A DNA stretch of 64,000 bases from Hyposmocoma kahamanoa (taxonomy: Eukaryota > Arthropoda > Insecta > Lepidoptera > Cosmopterigidae). A program made the position numbers and the translations under genes. Numbering within the stretch: the stretch's first letter is position 1; every line of letters starts with the position of its first letter. Below are positions 32,095 through 43,678 of this stretch, piece after piece. The DNA is taken from positions 19,983,798 through 20,047,797 of the forward strand of contig NW_020653726.1 in NCBI RefSeq assembly GCF_003589595.1, read 5' to 3'. The notes under the pieces were generated by a model. The model saw only the letters and a program-made list of their open reading frames with translations. It searched no databases and was not told the DNA's origin.

Positions 32095-33325
32095 GTCCGC
32101 TTTTGGTTCCGTGACTTAGTTGGCATAGNNNNNNNNNNCCAGAGTTCCCGCTTAGGTCCTCTTCTTTTCCTTGTCTTTATTAATGACCTCGGTAGCATAA
32201 TCCAAATTTCCAAATTTATCTTTTGTGCAGATGACTTAAAAATATACAGAACCATTGATAGTTTATACGACACAATTTTGGTACAAGAAGATCTTGATAG
32301 AATTTCAGTCTGGACTAGACATAACAAATTACCCTTAAATATCAAAAAGTGCAAGCATATTAAACTGTCCAAGCAAAAAGTTCCATTTTCTACGTCATAC
32401 TCCATCGATGAAGCCATTCTTGATGAGGTCAATCATATAAGAGACTTAGGAGTCATATTTGACAGCTCACTTTCGTTTAATTATCATTTTTACAGCATCA
32501 TTAATGGTTCTCTTCGGATGTTGGGCTCCGTGTGGAGGAATTGTAAGTCCTTTAAAAGTATCACTACGTTAAAAATTATTTACTACGCCGTAGTTCGTAC
32601 TAATTTAGAATATGCATCTGCCATTTAGAACCCTCTGTACCAAAATCAAATAGATCGCATAGAAAGCGTACAAAAGCGATTTCTCTTTTTTCTCACGGTC
32701 CTCCAACGAAAGCTGTCTTCGTATCCCTTCAATAAGTACGAAGGGATACGAAGACAGACCAAATGCTTTTCAAATGTGCACCCTTCAACGTCGCCGCTGG
32801 ATTGCCGATCAAGTTTTTCTATACCGTTTGATTTCGGGACAAATTGATTGCCTTAAACTTTTATTGCAACTTCTGTTTTCTATTCCTCGTCGCAACGCCA
32901 TGCTAAGTAATTACCGTCCTTTTAATATCAAACAATTCAGAACTAATTTTGGCTCCAATGCTATTTTCAACCGACTTTACCATGGGTACAATAAATTACA
33001 TAAAACATATAAACGCAGGTCATCTGAATTGGATTTGTTTTCGTTTTCATTAAATAAATTTAAAACTTTATTATATAACTGCTCAGACTAACAATTCTGT
33101 AATTTTACAAGTTAATTTGACCACATTTACTTTATTTCCTTTGAATAATCATATCCATTTGTTTTATGCAACATAACACACAGTAAACGCTTCTGATACT
33201 ATGTTATATGTTATATAAATACGCTGTATTTGCCTATTATAGGGTTTACACTCGAGTAATTTTTGAAGTGTTATTTTATGTCCATATTTAATAGTGTATT
33301 ACTGTTGGTGGATCTAATAAATAAA
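32095..33325 (+). mobile_element. LINE reverse transcriptase and 3' end, with assembly gap and hairpin
   Basis: In order: the 10-N gap at 32129-32138, RLGPLLFLVFINDL (palm motif), FIFCADDLKIYR with the catalytic Asp pair at about 32226-32240, WTRHNKLPLNIKKCKHI, IRDLGVIFDSSLSF, NLEYASAI and a stop at 32626-32628. A broken stretch with a hairpin at 32713-32757 follows. The last frame, 32774-33091, holds LQRRRWIADQVFLYRLISGQ and ends NKFKTLLYNCSD. The 3' end is AATAAATTAATAATAAAGG near 33315. The N-terminal endonuclease is missing. Confidence 0.8.
32713..32757. repeat. Perfect 18-bp hairpin inside a LINE
   Basis: CTGTCTTCGTATCCCTTC (32713-32730) is exactly inverted at 32740-32757 with a 9-nt loop. 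It falls at the point where the LINE reading frame breaks. Confidence 0.9.
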
Positions 33326-33870
33326 TTAATAATAAAGGCTCAATGTTAAAGCTAGGTGTTGGTTTCCTTTGTTGGTTTTAAAACCTTGGACAATTCCTAT
33401 AGGTAAACGATAGTGTGCTTGTCCCGGCCGCCTCCCGGGAATATGCTACACTACAATCTAATATTAAAATTTTAAAGACAAACACGTCTATTATACACAT
33501 AAGATTTAACACTTCATTAAATTCAACTCTACGTCGCTTATGATAAGAACGTTCCAAAGTTCAAAATATGAGCTTGGAGTGCTCTAGACTGTATGACGTT
33601 TTAGTTTTATCGGCCATTTCAGATTGGTTTCATGTGATGGTCGCGGTTGACTGGCTAGCGCTAGTTACAGCTTTAAGAGGATTGCGAAGCCACCGTGTGT
33701 GGCGAACTGTACAAAAAGTAAGTACTTTTTGTGAAGACATATTTCACTGACTTTTTAATATGTTATAGATTTTAGTGATTAGATGTTTTACAACCATGAC
33801 ATTAATTTTTTTTGTGAAATTACTCCACTAGTTTGTCATAAATAATTAATACAAAAATTGAACACTAAGT
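33326..33870. other. Anonymous DNA with a family E copy
   Basis: CAACTCTACGTCGCTTATGA near 33524, then AGAACGTTCCAAAG, is family E. A 10-bp palindrome pair with ACAAAAAGTA lies at 33711-33732. No gene is visible. Confidence 0.35.
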
Positions 33871-33874
33871 ATGT

Positions 33875-34080
33875 TTTTCTTTTTTTGTAATACCAAGTGA
33901 TGGAACGAACAACTGCGCTGCGCCCGACACCCTGAGACTTGAGTTGACAAGTTCCATGTGCCTCTAATATCACCAGCACCTGTACACTTCGAAACCGGAA
34001 CGCAGTAATGCTCACATTACTGCTTGGCGGCAGAAATAGATTAGGTGGCAGGACTTCCCTAAACTTTTTCACAAGCTGCC
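33875..34080 (+). repeat. Family A dispersed repeat (plus)
   Basis: GAGTTGACAAGTTCCATGTG, AACCGGAACGCAGTAATGCT, CACATTACTGCTTGGCGGCA, GAAATAGATTAGGTGGCAGG and TTTTTCACAAGCTGCC follow in order, defining the 3' half of the family. Confidence 0.7.
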
Positions 34081-34084
34081 ATTA

Positions 34085-34265
34085 AAATTCTCTTGCTCTT
34101 ACTGAATTCGAACCAGTATATCCTTCACTATACCGTGATTGACGCTCTCTCAACTGAGCTTTCATTGTAGTGTCCATGTACGCAAAAGTTTCTGAAATAT
34201 TAGATCCCACTGCTGGGCACGAGTTTTTAACGCAGAGGCCATCTTTTACGGTACTAAAAGACAAA
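34085..34265 (-). repeat. SINE with tRNA-like head (minus strand)
   Basis: The minus-strand AGCTCAGTTGAGAGAGCG is an excellent box A region and GGTTCGAATTC (34104-34114) a near-consensus box B. The acceptor pairing is lacking. The stretch upstream of the head (34240-34264) resembles 34560-34600. Confidence 0.65.
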
Positions 34266-34352
34266 TGTTTTTTCTTTCAATGTCATTACTGGATATAAAG
34301 CCGAGTACAGAGTACAGAAATTATAAGTACACCGTCGTCCGTCAGCGTCAGA

Positions 34353-34583
34353 CTACATCTTATTTGAAAAAATAAAGACATGAACATAATTAATAAGAGG
34401 CAAATAAACAAGCTCATACAAGTAAAATATATGCGCATATATAGCACTGATTTTCTTCAATATTAGATCAAAAGGCGTCATATTAGCTTCCATCTCAGGC
34501 ATAGAAAGTAAGTAATGGTCAACAGTGTCTGGAGAATTATATTTCATTGCTGCCTTCCTCCATAGAGAGAGAGTTACGGCCAT
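34353..34583 (-). other. Unclassified 76-codon open frame, possible exon
   Basis: The minus-strand frame starts MAVTLSLWRKAAMKYNSPDT and continues with EMEANMTPFDLILKK before turning hydrophobic and AT-rich. TTTGTCTTTAG, a splice-acceptor-like sequence, lies about 14 bases upstream of the ATG. A similar TTTGTCTTTTAG..AAAGATGGCC block at 34240-34264 suggests the start may itself be part of a repeat. Function unknown. Confidence 0.2.
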
Positions 34584-34589
34584 CTTTTA

Positions 34590-36040
34590 CATAGCCTAAA
34601 GACAAAGAATAAATGACAGTGACACAATGTAAAACTGTGACACTGCAATTTCTTACTCGACGAAGATTTTTGAATGCGATTTTCAGCTAAAACAAAGGGG
34701 AACCTATATAGTTTTAGAAGTATTATGCAAATTTTCACCTACTACAATAAAATAACGGTATTTTTGAGAATTTCGTTTAGTATACACTATTCCTCATAGT
34801 CTTTTCGTGTAAATTAACATTTCTTATTATGCAATATTGTCACGAAGGATTCATAAAAATGAATTATGCAATGAAATTTAATTTTAAACTTCGAGAATAA
34901 AAGGATAAATTACTCTATAACTTATCCACTAACCAGCGTAGATCAGGCTCAGCAATCCTGTCTATATGAGTTTTAACGCAAAACGAATTACGTCATATAG
35001 CAAATCCTAGGCAAACAACATACAAGGGGTTTTTGCATTATAAAGTTCGTACTCTCAAATCCATGACGCCAAAAAAAAATGTTTTTCGTATATTACGTTG
35101 TCATTCAAAGTATGCGAAAAAATAAATACAAACAATCAACGTTAAGTCTAGATACTCTAGAAGCAAAAGAATTCAGAGACCGTTTGTTGAAATTTTGTAA
35201 TAGTTATTTTCGATATAAGTGCGGCCCGAGCCAGAGGCGAGGGTCAAGACGCGAGACAAGTGAAAATGACAAATCCGCACGTGTATCAAACGACGTTTTT
35301 TAATACATTTGCGAAAAAACTACATTGAAAGTAAAATAAAACAGTATTTAAAAAAAACTCATTTTCTGCTAGTAAATTAAAATAATGAAATACAACCACT
35401 GCAACCATTAGTTAAAAGTCTATGGAAATCTAGTTCTAACGTGCTGTTTTTGTTTATTTTCTGTAATATCGGTCTGTAACCACTTTTCTTATTATGACGT
35501 CCTGGTACTTTTGTTTAAACTTGTTTAGGAACCCGTGCACGGTAGTGAGATACAATTTATCTGTAATACATAGAACAAATATATACATAAAAATCTCGCC
35601 TGTCACCCATTCAGGGGTAGGCAGAGACTGTGGACCTCCACTCGATACGTTCATTATATAGTATTTGTAAATAAATATAAGTTTTAATGATGAATGACTT
35701 ACGTCACATAGCACATAAATATTAAATAAATATACAACTTCTTTAGTTCTGTGCTTAAGATTTGAAACAACAGTAAATTAAAAAAAAATGGAAAAGTAAA
35801 AAGCACTAGTGCGAGAAATCCAACTTTCCGCACGATTTGTAGTGCGAAAAATACCACGTTTTGAGCAACTGTATTAAAAAATATTTAATCATAAGATGTT
35901 GACTAATAAGGACTACACAACCATATACTTCACGGGTTTTCATTTGCTACGATCCTGACACATCTTTCGACTTATCGACAAGTTGTAATTTTTAAATAAA
36001 AATAAATTTTAAAGGGGCACATTCTTGCACGAGATGAATG
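34590..36040. other. Anonymous AT-rich DNA
   Basis: No gene is supported. The 74-codon frame 35079-35303 has a charged, Arg/Ser-rich end but no recognisable domain. Confidence 0.35.
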
Positions 36041-36044
36041 TGTG

Positions 36045-36360
36045 TCAAGTCATCATCATCGTCATTTCAGCCGGAGACATCCACTGTGGGACACAGGCTT
36101 TTAACGACATGGTTTTCAACGGAAAAAAGTCGTTAAAAACCAAAAGAAAGATCTGTAATAAGCAGGTCCACTGGTTCGTTCCATGGTGGAAAGAGGGTAC
36201 CCCAGTGTTGGTCCCATTTGAAGAAAAGTTTCCACCTCTCAGTGTAGCAGACTAGGGGATGAACCCTGTTACGCGCACATTCCGTTAGCGCGCAATTTCA
36301 ACAAATCTTGGCAAATAGATGCAATTGAAAAGACTTTTGAGGTTGGTTTTTTTTATAAAA
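36045..36360 (-). repeat. Mosaic of LINE 3' end, SINE and family C pieces
   Basis: CATCATCATCGTCATTTCAG and CATCCACTGTGGGACACAGG is a diverged LINE 3' end. AAAACCAAAAGAAAGATCTG with GGTCCACTGGTTCGTTCC is SINE-related (compare 13260-13330). TGTTGGTCCCATTTGAAGAA through TTTTGAGGTTGGTTTTTTTT is the family C end. Three dispersed families are therefore joined within 320 bp. Confidence 0.5.
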
Positions 36361-36379
36361 AAAGTTATTTCCAAGTAAT

Positions 36380-37840
36380 CGATCTTTGTATTAATATGTA
36401 ATAAATTAATAGTTTATAACAAACTGGAGTCATTTCACAAAAAAAAAAAATTAATATTATGTTAGTGAAACAGCCTGATAATCAATATATTTAGTAGCTA
36501 TAGTGGTTAACCAAGCAAGTGCTAATACCAACTTCCATACAATGCCATTTATAATAAGAACGACCCAAAATCAAGTGTTCAATTGAGCATGCTTTTAATT
36601 GTACTATAGCGAATCTCTGATCCATTCATCAAATGACCGATGGTTAATTTGGTTATTAACGTCAATATCCGTCCACTTACCAAGTATGGTCTGTCTGTCA
36701 CTAATTAACAGTAAGTGCATCGAGGCATTACTGTTAATAAATCAATTAGATTTCATAACTGCTGTTCATTTTGTTAATTGTTGTATGAGCTCTGCGTAAG
36801 CGGTACTAGCGTTGTGATTTCAATTTGGTGATGCCTGTTGCAAAAAAAGATACTAGCTCTTGACCACTCCCTAGTCCTGTAGCAAAGATAGCGTCCACGA
36901 TGTCATAATGTAAAGTTAACTAGATAAAGAGCTTCGTATGTAGACGCTATTATTTAAAAAGCCTCCAAAGCCTCGGGTTTGTGATGCGTAACACCAGAGA
37001 TTTCAGACATGCTAAGACACTAAAAATTTTAAGTTTATGTAGTGTACGGCTGTTTATAATCATTTTCCGAAAGATGAAACGAAGCAGGAAACTCAAAGAA
37101 ACTTATGTCTGAGACTCATTTAGTTATCGTTTCCTTCATTTATTTGCTGCAGAGTAATATATGTATGTATTAAAAACACAGATTTGTTATATCAATATAA
37201 TGCAGCGCCATGCTTCGTGAGCTAGTAGACAAGGATTCTCGAATTTTCAATTCATGTTGCCGATAAATATTACGTAAGTAGCAGATATACCTAATTATTA
37301 ACTAAGTAATGATGATCAACTTGGACACGCAATTTCAAATACTTTGGTTACCTTATCTAAAAGTATATGTCCAAAATATAACATTTTAAGTGCTTTTAAT
37401 ATATTTTTTAAATAAATCTTCAATATTACTCTAGTTAGTGAGTTAATAAAAATATGATATTATATCGATATAAATACATAATAGACATGTGTAATTATTA
37501 GGATTCTGGATTCTATTAATAGAATCATAGATAGATATATATAGTCATAGATTTATTCATTCGCTACGTTGCCGTTCTGATCACGTAACTTAATAGTGCA
37601 AGAAAGTGATGGGTAACCCTGCCAAGTAGTAGTAGTAGGTAAATTATTTTCGATTGTTGTATGGAGTGTCCGGGATGTGACCAAGACTTGTTCTATTATT
37701 GCACACAAAAATAAACCTAGTGTCACTAGTTTATTAGATGCATGTAAATAACTGACATAATTTATATTATCTTGTTCTAAAAATTTGACAAAATCATTTT
37801 CCAACCAATAAATAATTATGTTTCTGTCAATTTACGCTTT
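36380..37840. other. Anonymous AT-rich DNA
   Basis: No classified element was found. An 11-bp inverted pair, ATTAACAGTAA/TTACTGTTAAT, lies at 36704-36738. The 83-codon minus-strand frame 37553-37804 looks protein-like (for example MENDFVKFLEQDNINYVSYL at its start) but I recognise no domain. Confidence 0.35.
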
Positions 37841-38680
37841 CATCACCGTGTATATTATTTGCGGACGATGTGTCCTTATTGTTCCGCTGTGAAAATGATA
37901 GAGAAAGTAGGAATAATGTGATGGTTGACTTCATTATATATATTAATAACTGGCTATCGGCGCATAATTTAGAAGTAAAGTTAAAAAAGACAAAAATAAT
38001 ACAATTTCGTCCTCATCAAAAAACAAGCAGACGTATTTTGCATATTTTCATTCGTTGATGTCTTATGGCATCACACTGTGGGGTAATTCAACTGAGTCGA
38101 TTAGGGTATTTATTCTTCAAAAACGTGCACTAAGAACAATAGTAGGCATAAAAAAGGGTCAGACCTGCAGAAACCTTTTTAAGAAAATTTTATTGTATAA
38201 TGACCATGTACTCACAATATATTTATGATATAATAGTTTATGCGCGTCAAAACTTGGCTACTTATGAGCGACGTACGGGCGGAGGCCGAGCGTTACGAAA
38301 CGCGGGAACACTAAAATCCGTTGCCCACCGTACCGAACTTGCAACTAGAAATCCGCGGGTAATAGGTCCCCGATTCTACGAACATCTACCCACAGACCTG
38401 AAAAGTGTTAGAAACGATGAAACGTTTTGTACCCGACTAAAAAACCTTTTATTGGATATTGAATTGTACAGTGTCGATGAGTTTCTTTTGAAACAATTTT
38501 AATTTTATTTTATTCGACAAGCAGTAGTTATACTACTTTATTTTATATTCATTATTATTATTATAATTTTATTACTGACGATCATAGTTATCCCTTGACA
38601 TTGTATTTCCAATTGCAATATTGTGACATTGATAACATGAAATAAACGATTCTATTCTATTCTGTTTTATTCTATTCAAG
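37840..38680 (+). mobile_element. LINE with FADD box, internal deletion, TTCTA tail
   Basis: CILFADDVSLLFRCEND has the catalytic FADD at 37858-37869, followed by YINNWLSAHNLEVKLKKTK. A deletion then brings in the SLMSYGITLWGNS block directly at about 38045-38090. After a frameshift, the frame 38200-38502 gives the C-terminus: GPRFYEHLPTDLKSVRN, then ELYSVDEFLLKQF and a stop. The 3' untranslated part ends AATAAACGATTCTATTCTAT with pentanucleotide repeats to about 38680. A second 3' untranslated copy is at 60190-60375. Confidence 0.8.
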
Positions 38681-38689
38681 CATTGACCT

Positions 38690-39370
38690 GAAACCTTTGA
38701 TTGAGTGTCTAAATATTGAGGAAACCAATAAATTGACTTTATTAGGACTCACGGTAGATAACAACCTGACTTGTGAGAACCAAATCGAAAATGTAAAATC
38801 TCAACTCTCACAGTTCACGTATGCACTGTCCACCTTAAAAATGAACACTCATTTCAAATTTTCACTAACAGCATATTATGGTTATGCGTATGCATGGAGG
38901 AGATATGGCATATTGTTATGGGGAGATAGTACGGACGCGCACGATATTTTCGTGTTACAAAAAAAGTGTCTTCGAATTCTGGTAAATATAGACCAAGAGT
39001 TAGCTGCAAAACGTACTTGCTACTACTCTGTAGGTGAGTTCTTGAATGACGATTGTAAATAATTAACACAATATAACGTAACATATCGTAATACAAATCT
39101 AGTTATATTTGGAATTTTAAATTAAATATAAATAATGTCATGTATAACAATAAATAAATATATGTATTAATAGTAATAAAAATACATGTTAATCAGTTAT
39201 GTTCAAATCTAAACTGTATCTTAATTTTAATTCTAATTTTAATTTTAAGTGTAATTTGCTACACCCTTACGGGGTATTACATGAATGTACCTACTAATAT
39301 AGTCATAAGGTTATAAATCTGTACCACCCATCCATGTGAAATGCAAAATAAATAAAAAAATAAAATAAAA
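38690..39370 (+). mobile_element. Second LINE 3' end, internally deleted
   Basis: The frame 38697-39062 holds NKLTLLGLTVDNNLTCENQI, GILLWGDSTDAHDIFVLQKK and CLRILVNIDQ, then jumps directly to CYYSVGEFLNDDCK and a stop. About 80-100 residues usual between these blocks are missing, although the frame stays open. The tail is AATAAATAAAAAAATAAAAT near 39346. It follows the previous LINE with almost no spacer. Confidence 0.75.
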
Positions 39371-40410
39371 ATGTCAATGAAAAGTTAATCAATCTGTTTC
39401 CGTACTGCGATTTTCTTTATTAATTAACCGCAGATATGCCTTGTTAATTAATATGTCACGGCGAATGATTCCGTCTCCAAATTAACAAATGGAAGCATGT
39501 GGCAAATTGGCCCTTGTTAACTGTACATAACCGAGTTACATTACCAGCAATGGGAGAGGAAAAATTGTTTTTCTACTGCTGTACTTTATTCTGTCAAGTA
39601 TAATGCCAAAAACACAGAAATATATCTAGATAGACGCCGCAAGTGTACGTACTTTGCGTGCCCGCTGCTAGTCTTCAGAACGCGCTCGACCTCTTATAGG
39701 AGATAAACACCAGTCGAAAACGCGAATAATGAATAATTGTGCCATTATAAACCGCTAAAGCACCATAACTATAAATATATATATATACGGATAAACGGGG
39801 TTCCCTTCCACGGGCAAGTGATTTTGTAATCAGAAGATGCATAATTTATTTTAAAAACAATTATTTTGATTTTGAATGATTTCGAGAAAACAAATATACA
39901 ACCGAGTGTACGCCTCATTATTTGTAATACATTGCGGCTTTTACTTTTTTTTAATTTTTTTTTTAATTTATTTATTGTATAAAGGACAAAATACACAAAT
40001 ATGTTTCTAATCGCATTTTAAACTTGGTGCGACATATTTGTGATCCTTTGTTAATGCGCCATGAATATCGAACGAACGCACTTTTGTACAATGCATTCAG
40101 TTTCGTGGTATATCCGCTTGTACATTTCTTTGGCCAAATTTAACATTTAGTAAAATAAATAACGCACACACTCAACATAGGCCCGCACTAGGAACTAGTA
40201 TTAGTGATGTATACGTTAGGCAACAAAAAGTTCTCGATTCTGATCGATTTTGAAAACAAAGGGACAAAAATTATTATGACCTTAGCAATATTATAAAAAG
40301 ATTCTATAACTCTTTTCTTATAACGTTTAGTGACGTTACATTTTATTTTTCAGTTTTTTAGTATCTGTTATCACTAGTATCTGTAATTTCGATAAATTTT
40401 GCAGCACGTT
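39371..40410. other. Anonymous AT-rich DNA
   Basis: No gene was found. An (AT)n run lies near 39774-39786. Confidence 0.4.
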
Positions 40411-40417
40411 GTCTCGA

Positions 40418-40675
40418 ATGTCCGAATATAGTGAGCAAATAATTATATCCATCGCTGGATATGTAGTACGAGTAATACAAAAAATACATAATGCAAATAA
40501 TTAACAGTGCGCTGTCTTGACAAAAACCTGGAGATGGTCATACGTATGAGTTCGTTGCTTTTGAGGATGAAGGTGATATAGTTTATCCCACCTAAGATGC
40601 TATCCAAATATGCATAGAAGCAGAGTTAGAAATCCGAGAAATAATAAACAAATCACAAAAATTTCACACGAGGCC
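40418..40675 (+). mobile_element. P-element/THAP9-like transposase relic
   Basis: From an ATG at 40418 the frame gives MSEYSEQIIISIAGYVVRVI then QKIHNANN and a stop. The IAGYVVR block is the hallmark just after the catalytic core in P-type/THAP9 transposases, where it is normally followed by paired cysteines. After a frameshift, FEDEGDIVYPT, a stop, then DAIQICIEAELEIREIINKS matches the glycine-rich loop and helix that follow in the family. Terminal repeats are not visible. The gene is dead. Confidence 0.5.
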
Positions 40676-40909
40676 GTCGTTAAGTAAACCTCTTCTGATT
40701 AATAAGATTTTATCATATTTTGTCAACACTAGCATTTTCATTACCTAGTCTTGCCATTCATCAAATTGATCAATTACCAACAGAAAACCATTTAGTAAAG
40801 TTAATTAAGGCAGTCGCAATTTCATATATTGACATGCGTTTTCATTATTTAAGTTAATTGATAAGATTTTCTATTACAAAAAGATATTATATAATAAGCT
40901 CCTTTTATT

Positions 40910-41460
40910 GAAAGAACAATAATTTTTAATTTTTTTTTATTCTAATGTAAGTGTGCATTTGACCTCCATCTCATCTGATGGAAAGTGACGATGAGGTCGA
41001 CGATGGAGCATGTACACCTAGATAATGCCTATTCACTCTCGCCTTGAAAAGGTCCAAGTTATAACGTTTAGGGAACAAGTCTGCAGGCAGGGAATTCCAC
41101 TCCATAGCCGTTCGCCATATAAATGTGGAAGCGTAACGCTTCGTGCGAATCTTTGGAATATCCACAACATAGGGGTGGAACCCAAGCCTACGCCTAGTCC
41201 CCCGATGATGGAAAGGGGAAGGCGGAATTAAATCGTGTAATTCCATCGCACACTCTCCGTGATATATCCCATAAAAAACCAATAAGCAGGCAACTTTGCG
41301 GCTGTGTTCAAGGCTCTGCAGCTTCGCCTCTACTAATTCCGAGTCACCTATAAGGCTCTTGGCGCGGTTGTCAATTGAATCCAAGGTGGCTAGTTGATGT
41401 GTAGCAGAGCCATCCCAAAGGTGGTAACAGTATTCCATACACGACCGGACTTCTTGCAAA
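40910..41460 (-). mobile_element. LINE 3' end (minus strand) with intact 162-codon frame
   Basis: The minus-strand frame 40971-41459 includes CMEYCYHLWDGSATHQLATL, DNRAKSLIGDSELVEAKLQS, ACLLVFYGIYHGECAMELHD, STFIWRTAMEWNSLPADLFP and FKARVNRHYLGV before the stop. It is the complete C-terminal part of a LINE ORF2. Relatives: 26800-27195 (minus), 46490-46835 (plus) and, more distant, 45930-46381 (minus). Confidence 0.75.
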
Positions 41461-41869
41461 AGTCTTGCAATTCTTAGGCCATTAATCTTTATAATAAAAA
41501 AAATATTGGTTAAAATGTATGCGGTACTTGGCCAGCTCTATTCTATCTCTTATATATATATATAGTGTTTTTATTTGTTTGTTTGGCTTTTGTCTAAATA
41601 TATAGAAAGTCTGTATGGTGGGTACTTTGCCTACCCTAATAAACGGGTTAAAAATTATTGAAAAAATGCGTTTGTTGTCATGGATTGTTAACAAAATGTG
41701 CATTAAATATTTGGTTCTGTTTCATTATTTTCTTTAATCGTAGAAAAAGTATTGTATAATTACGTCTTAAAATCCCATACCTGTTACGTAGGCCACTCGG
41801 CAAAACACGGTACTCGACTTTAAAAACTCTCTTTATTAAGCAACGATTGCTTAAAATACTACTGCGTTA

Positions 41870-42425
41870 TGTGTCGGTATCATAGCAGACTGGTATCATA
41901 ACAGACTGGGATCATGACTGTGGCATCACAGTACATTTATAAAATATTTTATTTGCCCGTAAAAATATACATAATTTCAATAAGAAAGAAGATATCGATA
42001 ATATTAACCTTAGAGCTAAGTCCAAACTCATGGTACCACGATTTCGTTGAGCCAAGGTAAACGACACTTTCATGGGGAACTGTATACGTTTTTACAATAA
42101 GATTCCGGAGGATATATTAAGATTATCATTTCCTAAGTTTAAAAACTACATTAAAAATATTTTGATTGAAAAGTCATATTACAAAATTGAAGACTACGTG
42201 TTAATAAAGATGTATGGAAAGACGACACGGCTCCAGAATCCACACGAATTTGATTCAAAGTGTATTCCATAGCATTTAAGTTTATTTGAAAAGAGCAATC
42301 CCTAGAGTTTCTTGCTCGTTCTTCTCAGGGAGGTCAGCTTAATGAACGAGCAGTAGCTTAAATGTGACGTTTTCAAGTGTAAATTTATTTTACCTATGGA
42401 ATAAATGACACTTTGATTCTTTGAC
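41870..42425 (+). mobile_element. LINE 3' end, CTTTGA-tail family, copy 1 (decayed)
   Basis: Nucleotides match 50300-50850 almost base for base. The frame is broken by a TGA near 42050, but MGNCIRFYNKIPEDILRLSF and NYIKNILIEKSYYKIEDYV remain in 42072-42272. It ends GGAATAAATGACACTTTGAT plus a short CTTTGA repeat. The 5' side carries a threefold 16-bp tandem repeat (41876-41923). Confidence 0.75.
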
Positions 42426-42785
42426 TTTGGTACTTTTTCTATTCGCGGTACATCTATTTTGTAACAAGCTTTTTATTTATTTTTTACTATATAAGATTAT
42501 TTTTAAAGTACTAACAATCTTTCAAGGGTATATTACATCGTAAATAACTTGTAATCTATTATTTTTAACAATTCATCAGGCTTTTACTTTCGTACAAAAA
42601 TTAAAATATTTAACGCAATTGCGCGAGCATCGTGCTTTAGCCGATCGATGCGCCGTGGCAGATAATTTTGTCACACATGCAAACCACAGATATGCAAACG
42701 TTTATAAATGTTTCTTGTACAAGTATATTTTTGTTTCTAAGATTAAGGTTACGCCTATTACAGCTTTTCGTAAATAATACTACAT
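42426..42785. other. Anonymous AT-rich DNA
   Basis: No gene was found. Confidence 0.4.
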
Positions 42786-42789
42786 TTCT

Positions 42790-42950
42790 GCGAATATTAT
42801 ATTTTCAAATTTAAATTGACTTGGCTGAGTTAAAATATTTGATTCTTTAAATCGTTCCCAGTGTCACGGCGACCTAAATTATAAATTGCACGTACAGCTC
42901 TTTTTAGTATCCGGAACACCCTATCCTGTGGTCGTTGACTTTTCTTATCT
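42790..42950 (-). mobile_element. LINE C-terminal scrap (minus strand)
   Basis: Minus-strand translation gives DRVFRILKRAVRAIYNLGRR, then a degraded QPSQFKFENIIF-like block. These correspond to the FVLQKRAIRxxYxLGxR...SQYIYxNIL region that is intact at 50230-50370. The piece is short and broken by stops. Confidence 0.55.
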
Positions 42951-43678
42951 CACAGACGAGATATATCTACAGCTGCTGAGACACCCGCCATGACATACAT
43001 TAATGTCGCAAACACACGTTGTTAACTTATTGATTCATATAGACGAGTCTCGCCGTGTTCACGTAGTAGCACGGAAATCGCGAAAGCTGGCTCATCTCCA
43101 TCAAAGTCGCTCCACCTGTTCGTCATCAACCGGAAGTATGAACTCACCTTCCTCATTCACACGATCTTGGACATTTGAAACAGACATAAATCTCTTTAGT
43201 GGCACTTCATTCAAACGTCAACCTTCCAATTATCCCCTGTTTGCCGCCAATTGTACCATTACACACAACAACAACGTACAACGAGGTACAAAGCCCGTTT
43301 TGATGTTATTGCATCAAAACATTTAAAACACTATCTAGTATGTTATGACAAAAACGATTCTAGATGGCGTAATTATCATTCATTTAGAAGGTGGCACTCC
43401 GCCCTTGTGGCATTGATTATAAATGTGTAATGGAATTTCAGACCCGTTATACCTGCAGTTTGTAAAAACTGAGTTTAATGTAAACAATGTCTGAAACAAG
43501 TGACTTCATCCTCAACATGGAGCAACTAGGAGGCCAGTGAGACCAGCAGAAGACGATATTGTCGATTCATTTCTATCCAGCGAATTTAATGAATGATTAA
43601 AAATACGTTTAAATTTTTTTCGATGTAACTTTTCAATAACACTAATTCACAAATATTTCCTTAAAAACCAATAATAAA
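42951..43678. other. Anonymous DNA
   Basis: Frame 43003-43326 (107 codons, plus) is Ser/Thr/His-rich with no domain. A minus-strand stretch with VNEEGEFILPVDDEQVERL (about 43080-43160) looks more protein-like, but I cannot classify it. CTAGATGGCG lies at 43356. Confidence 0.35.
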
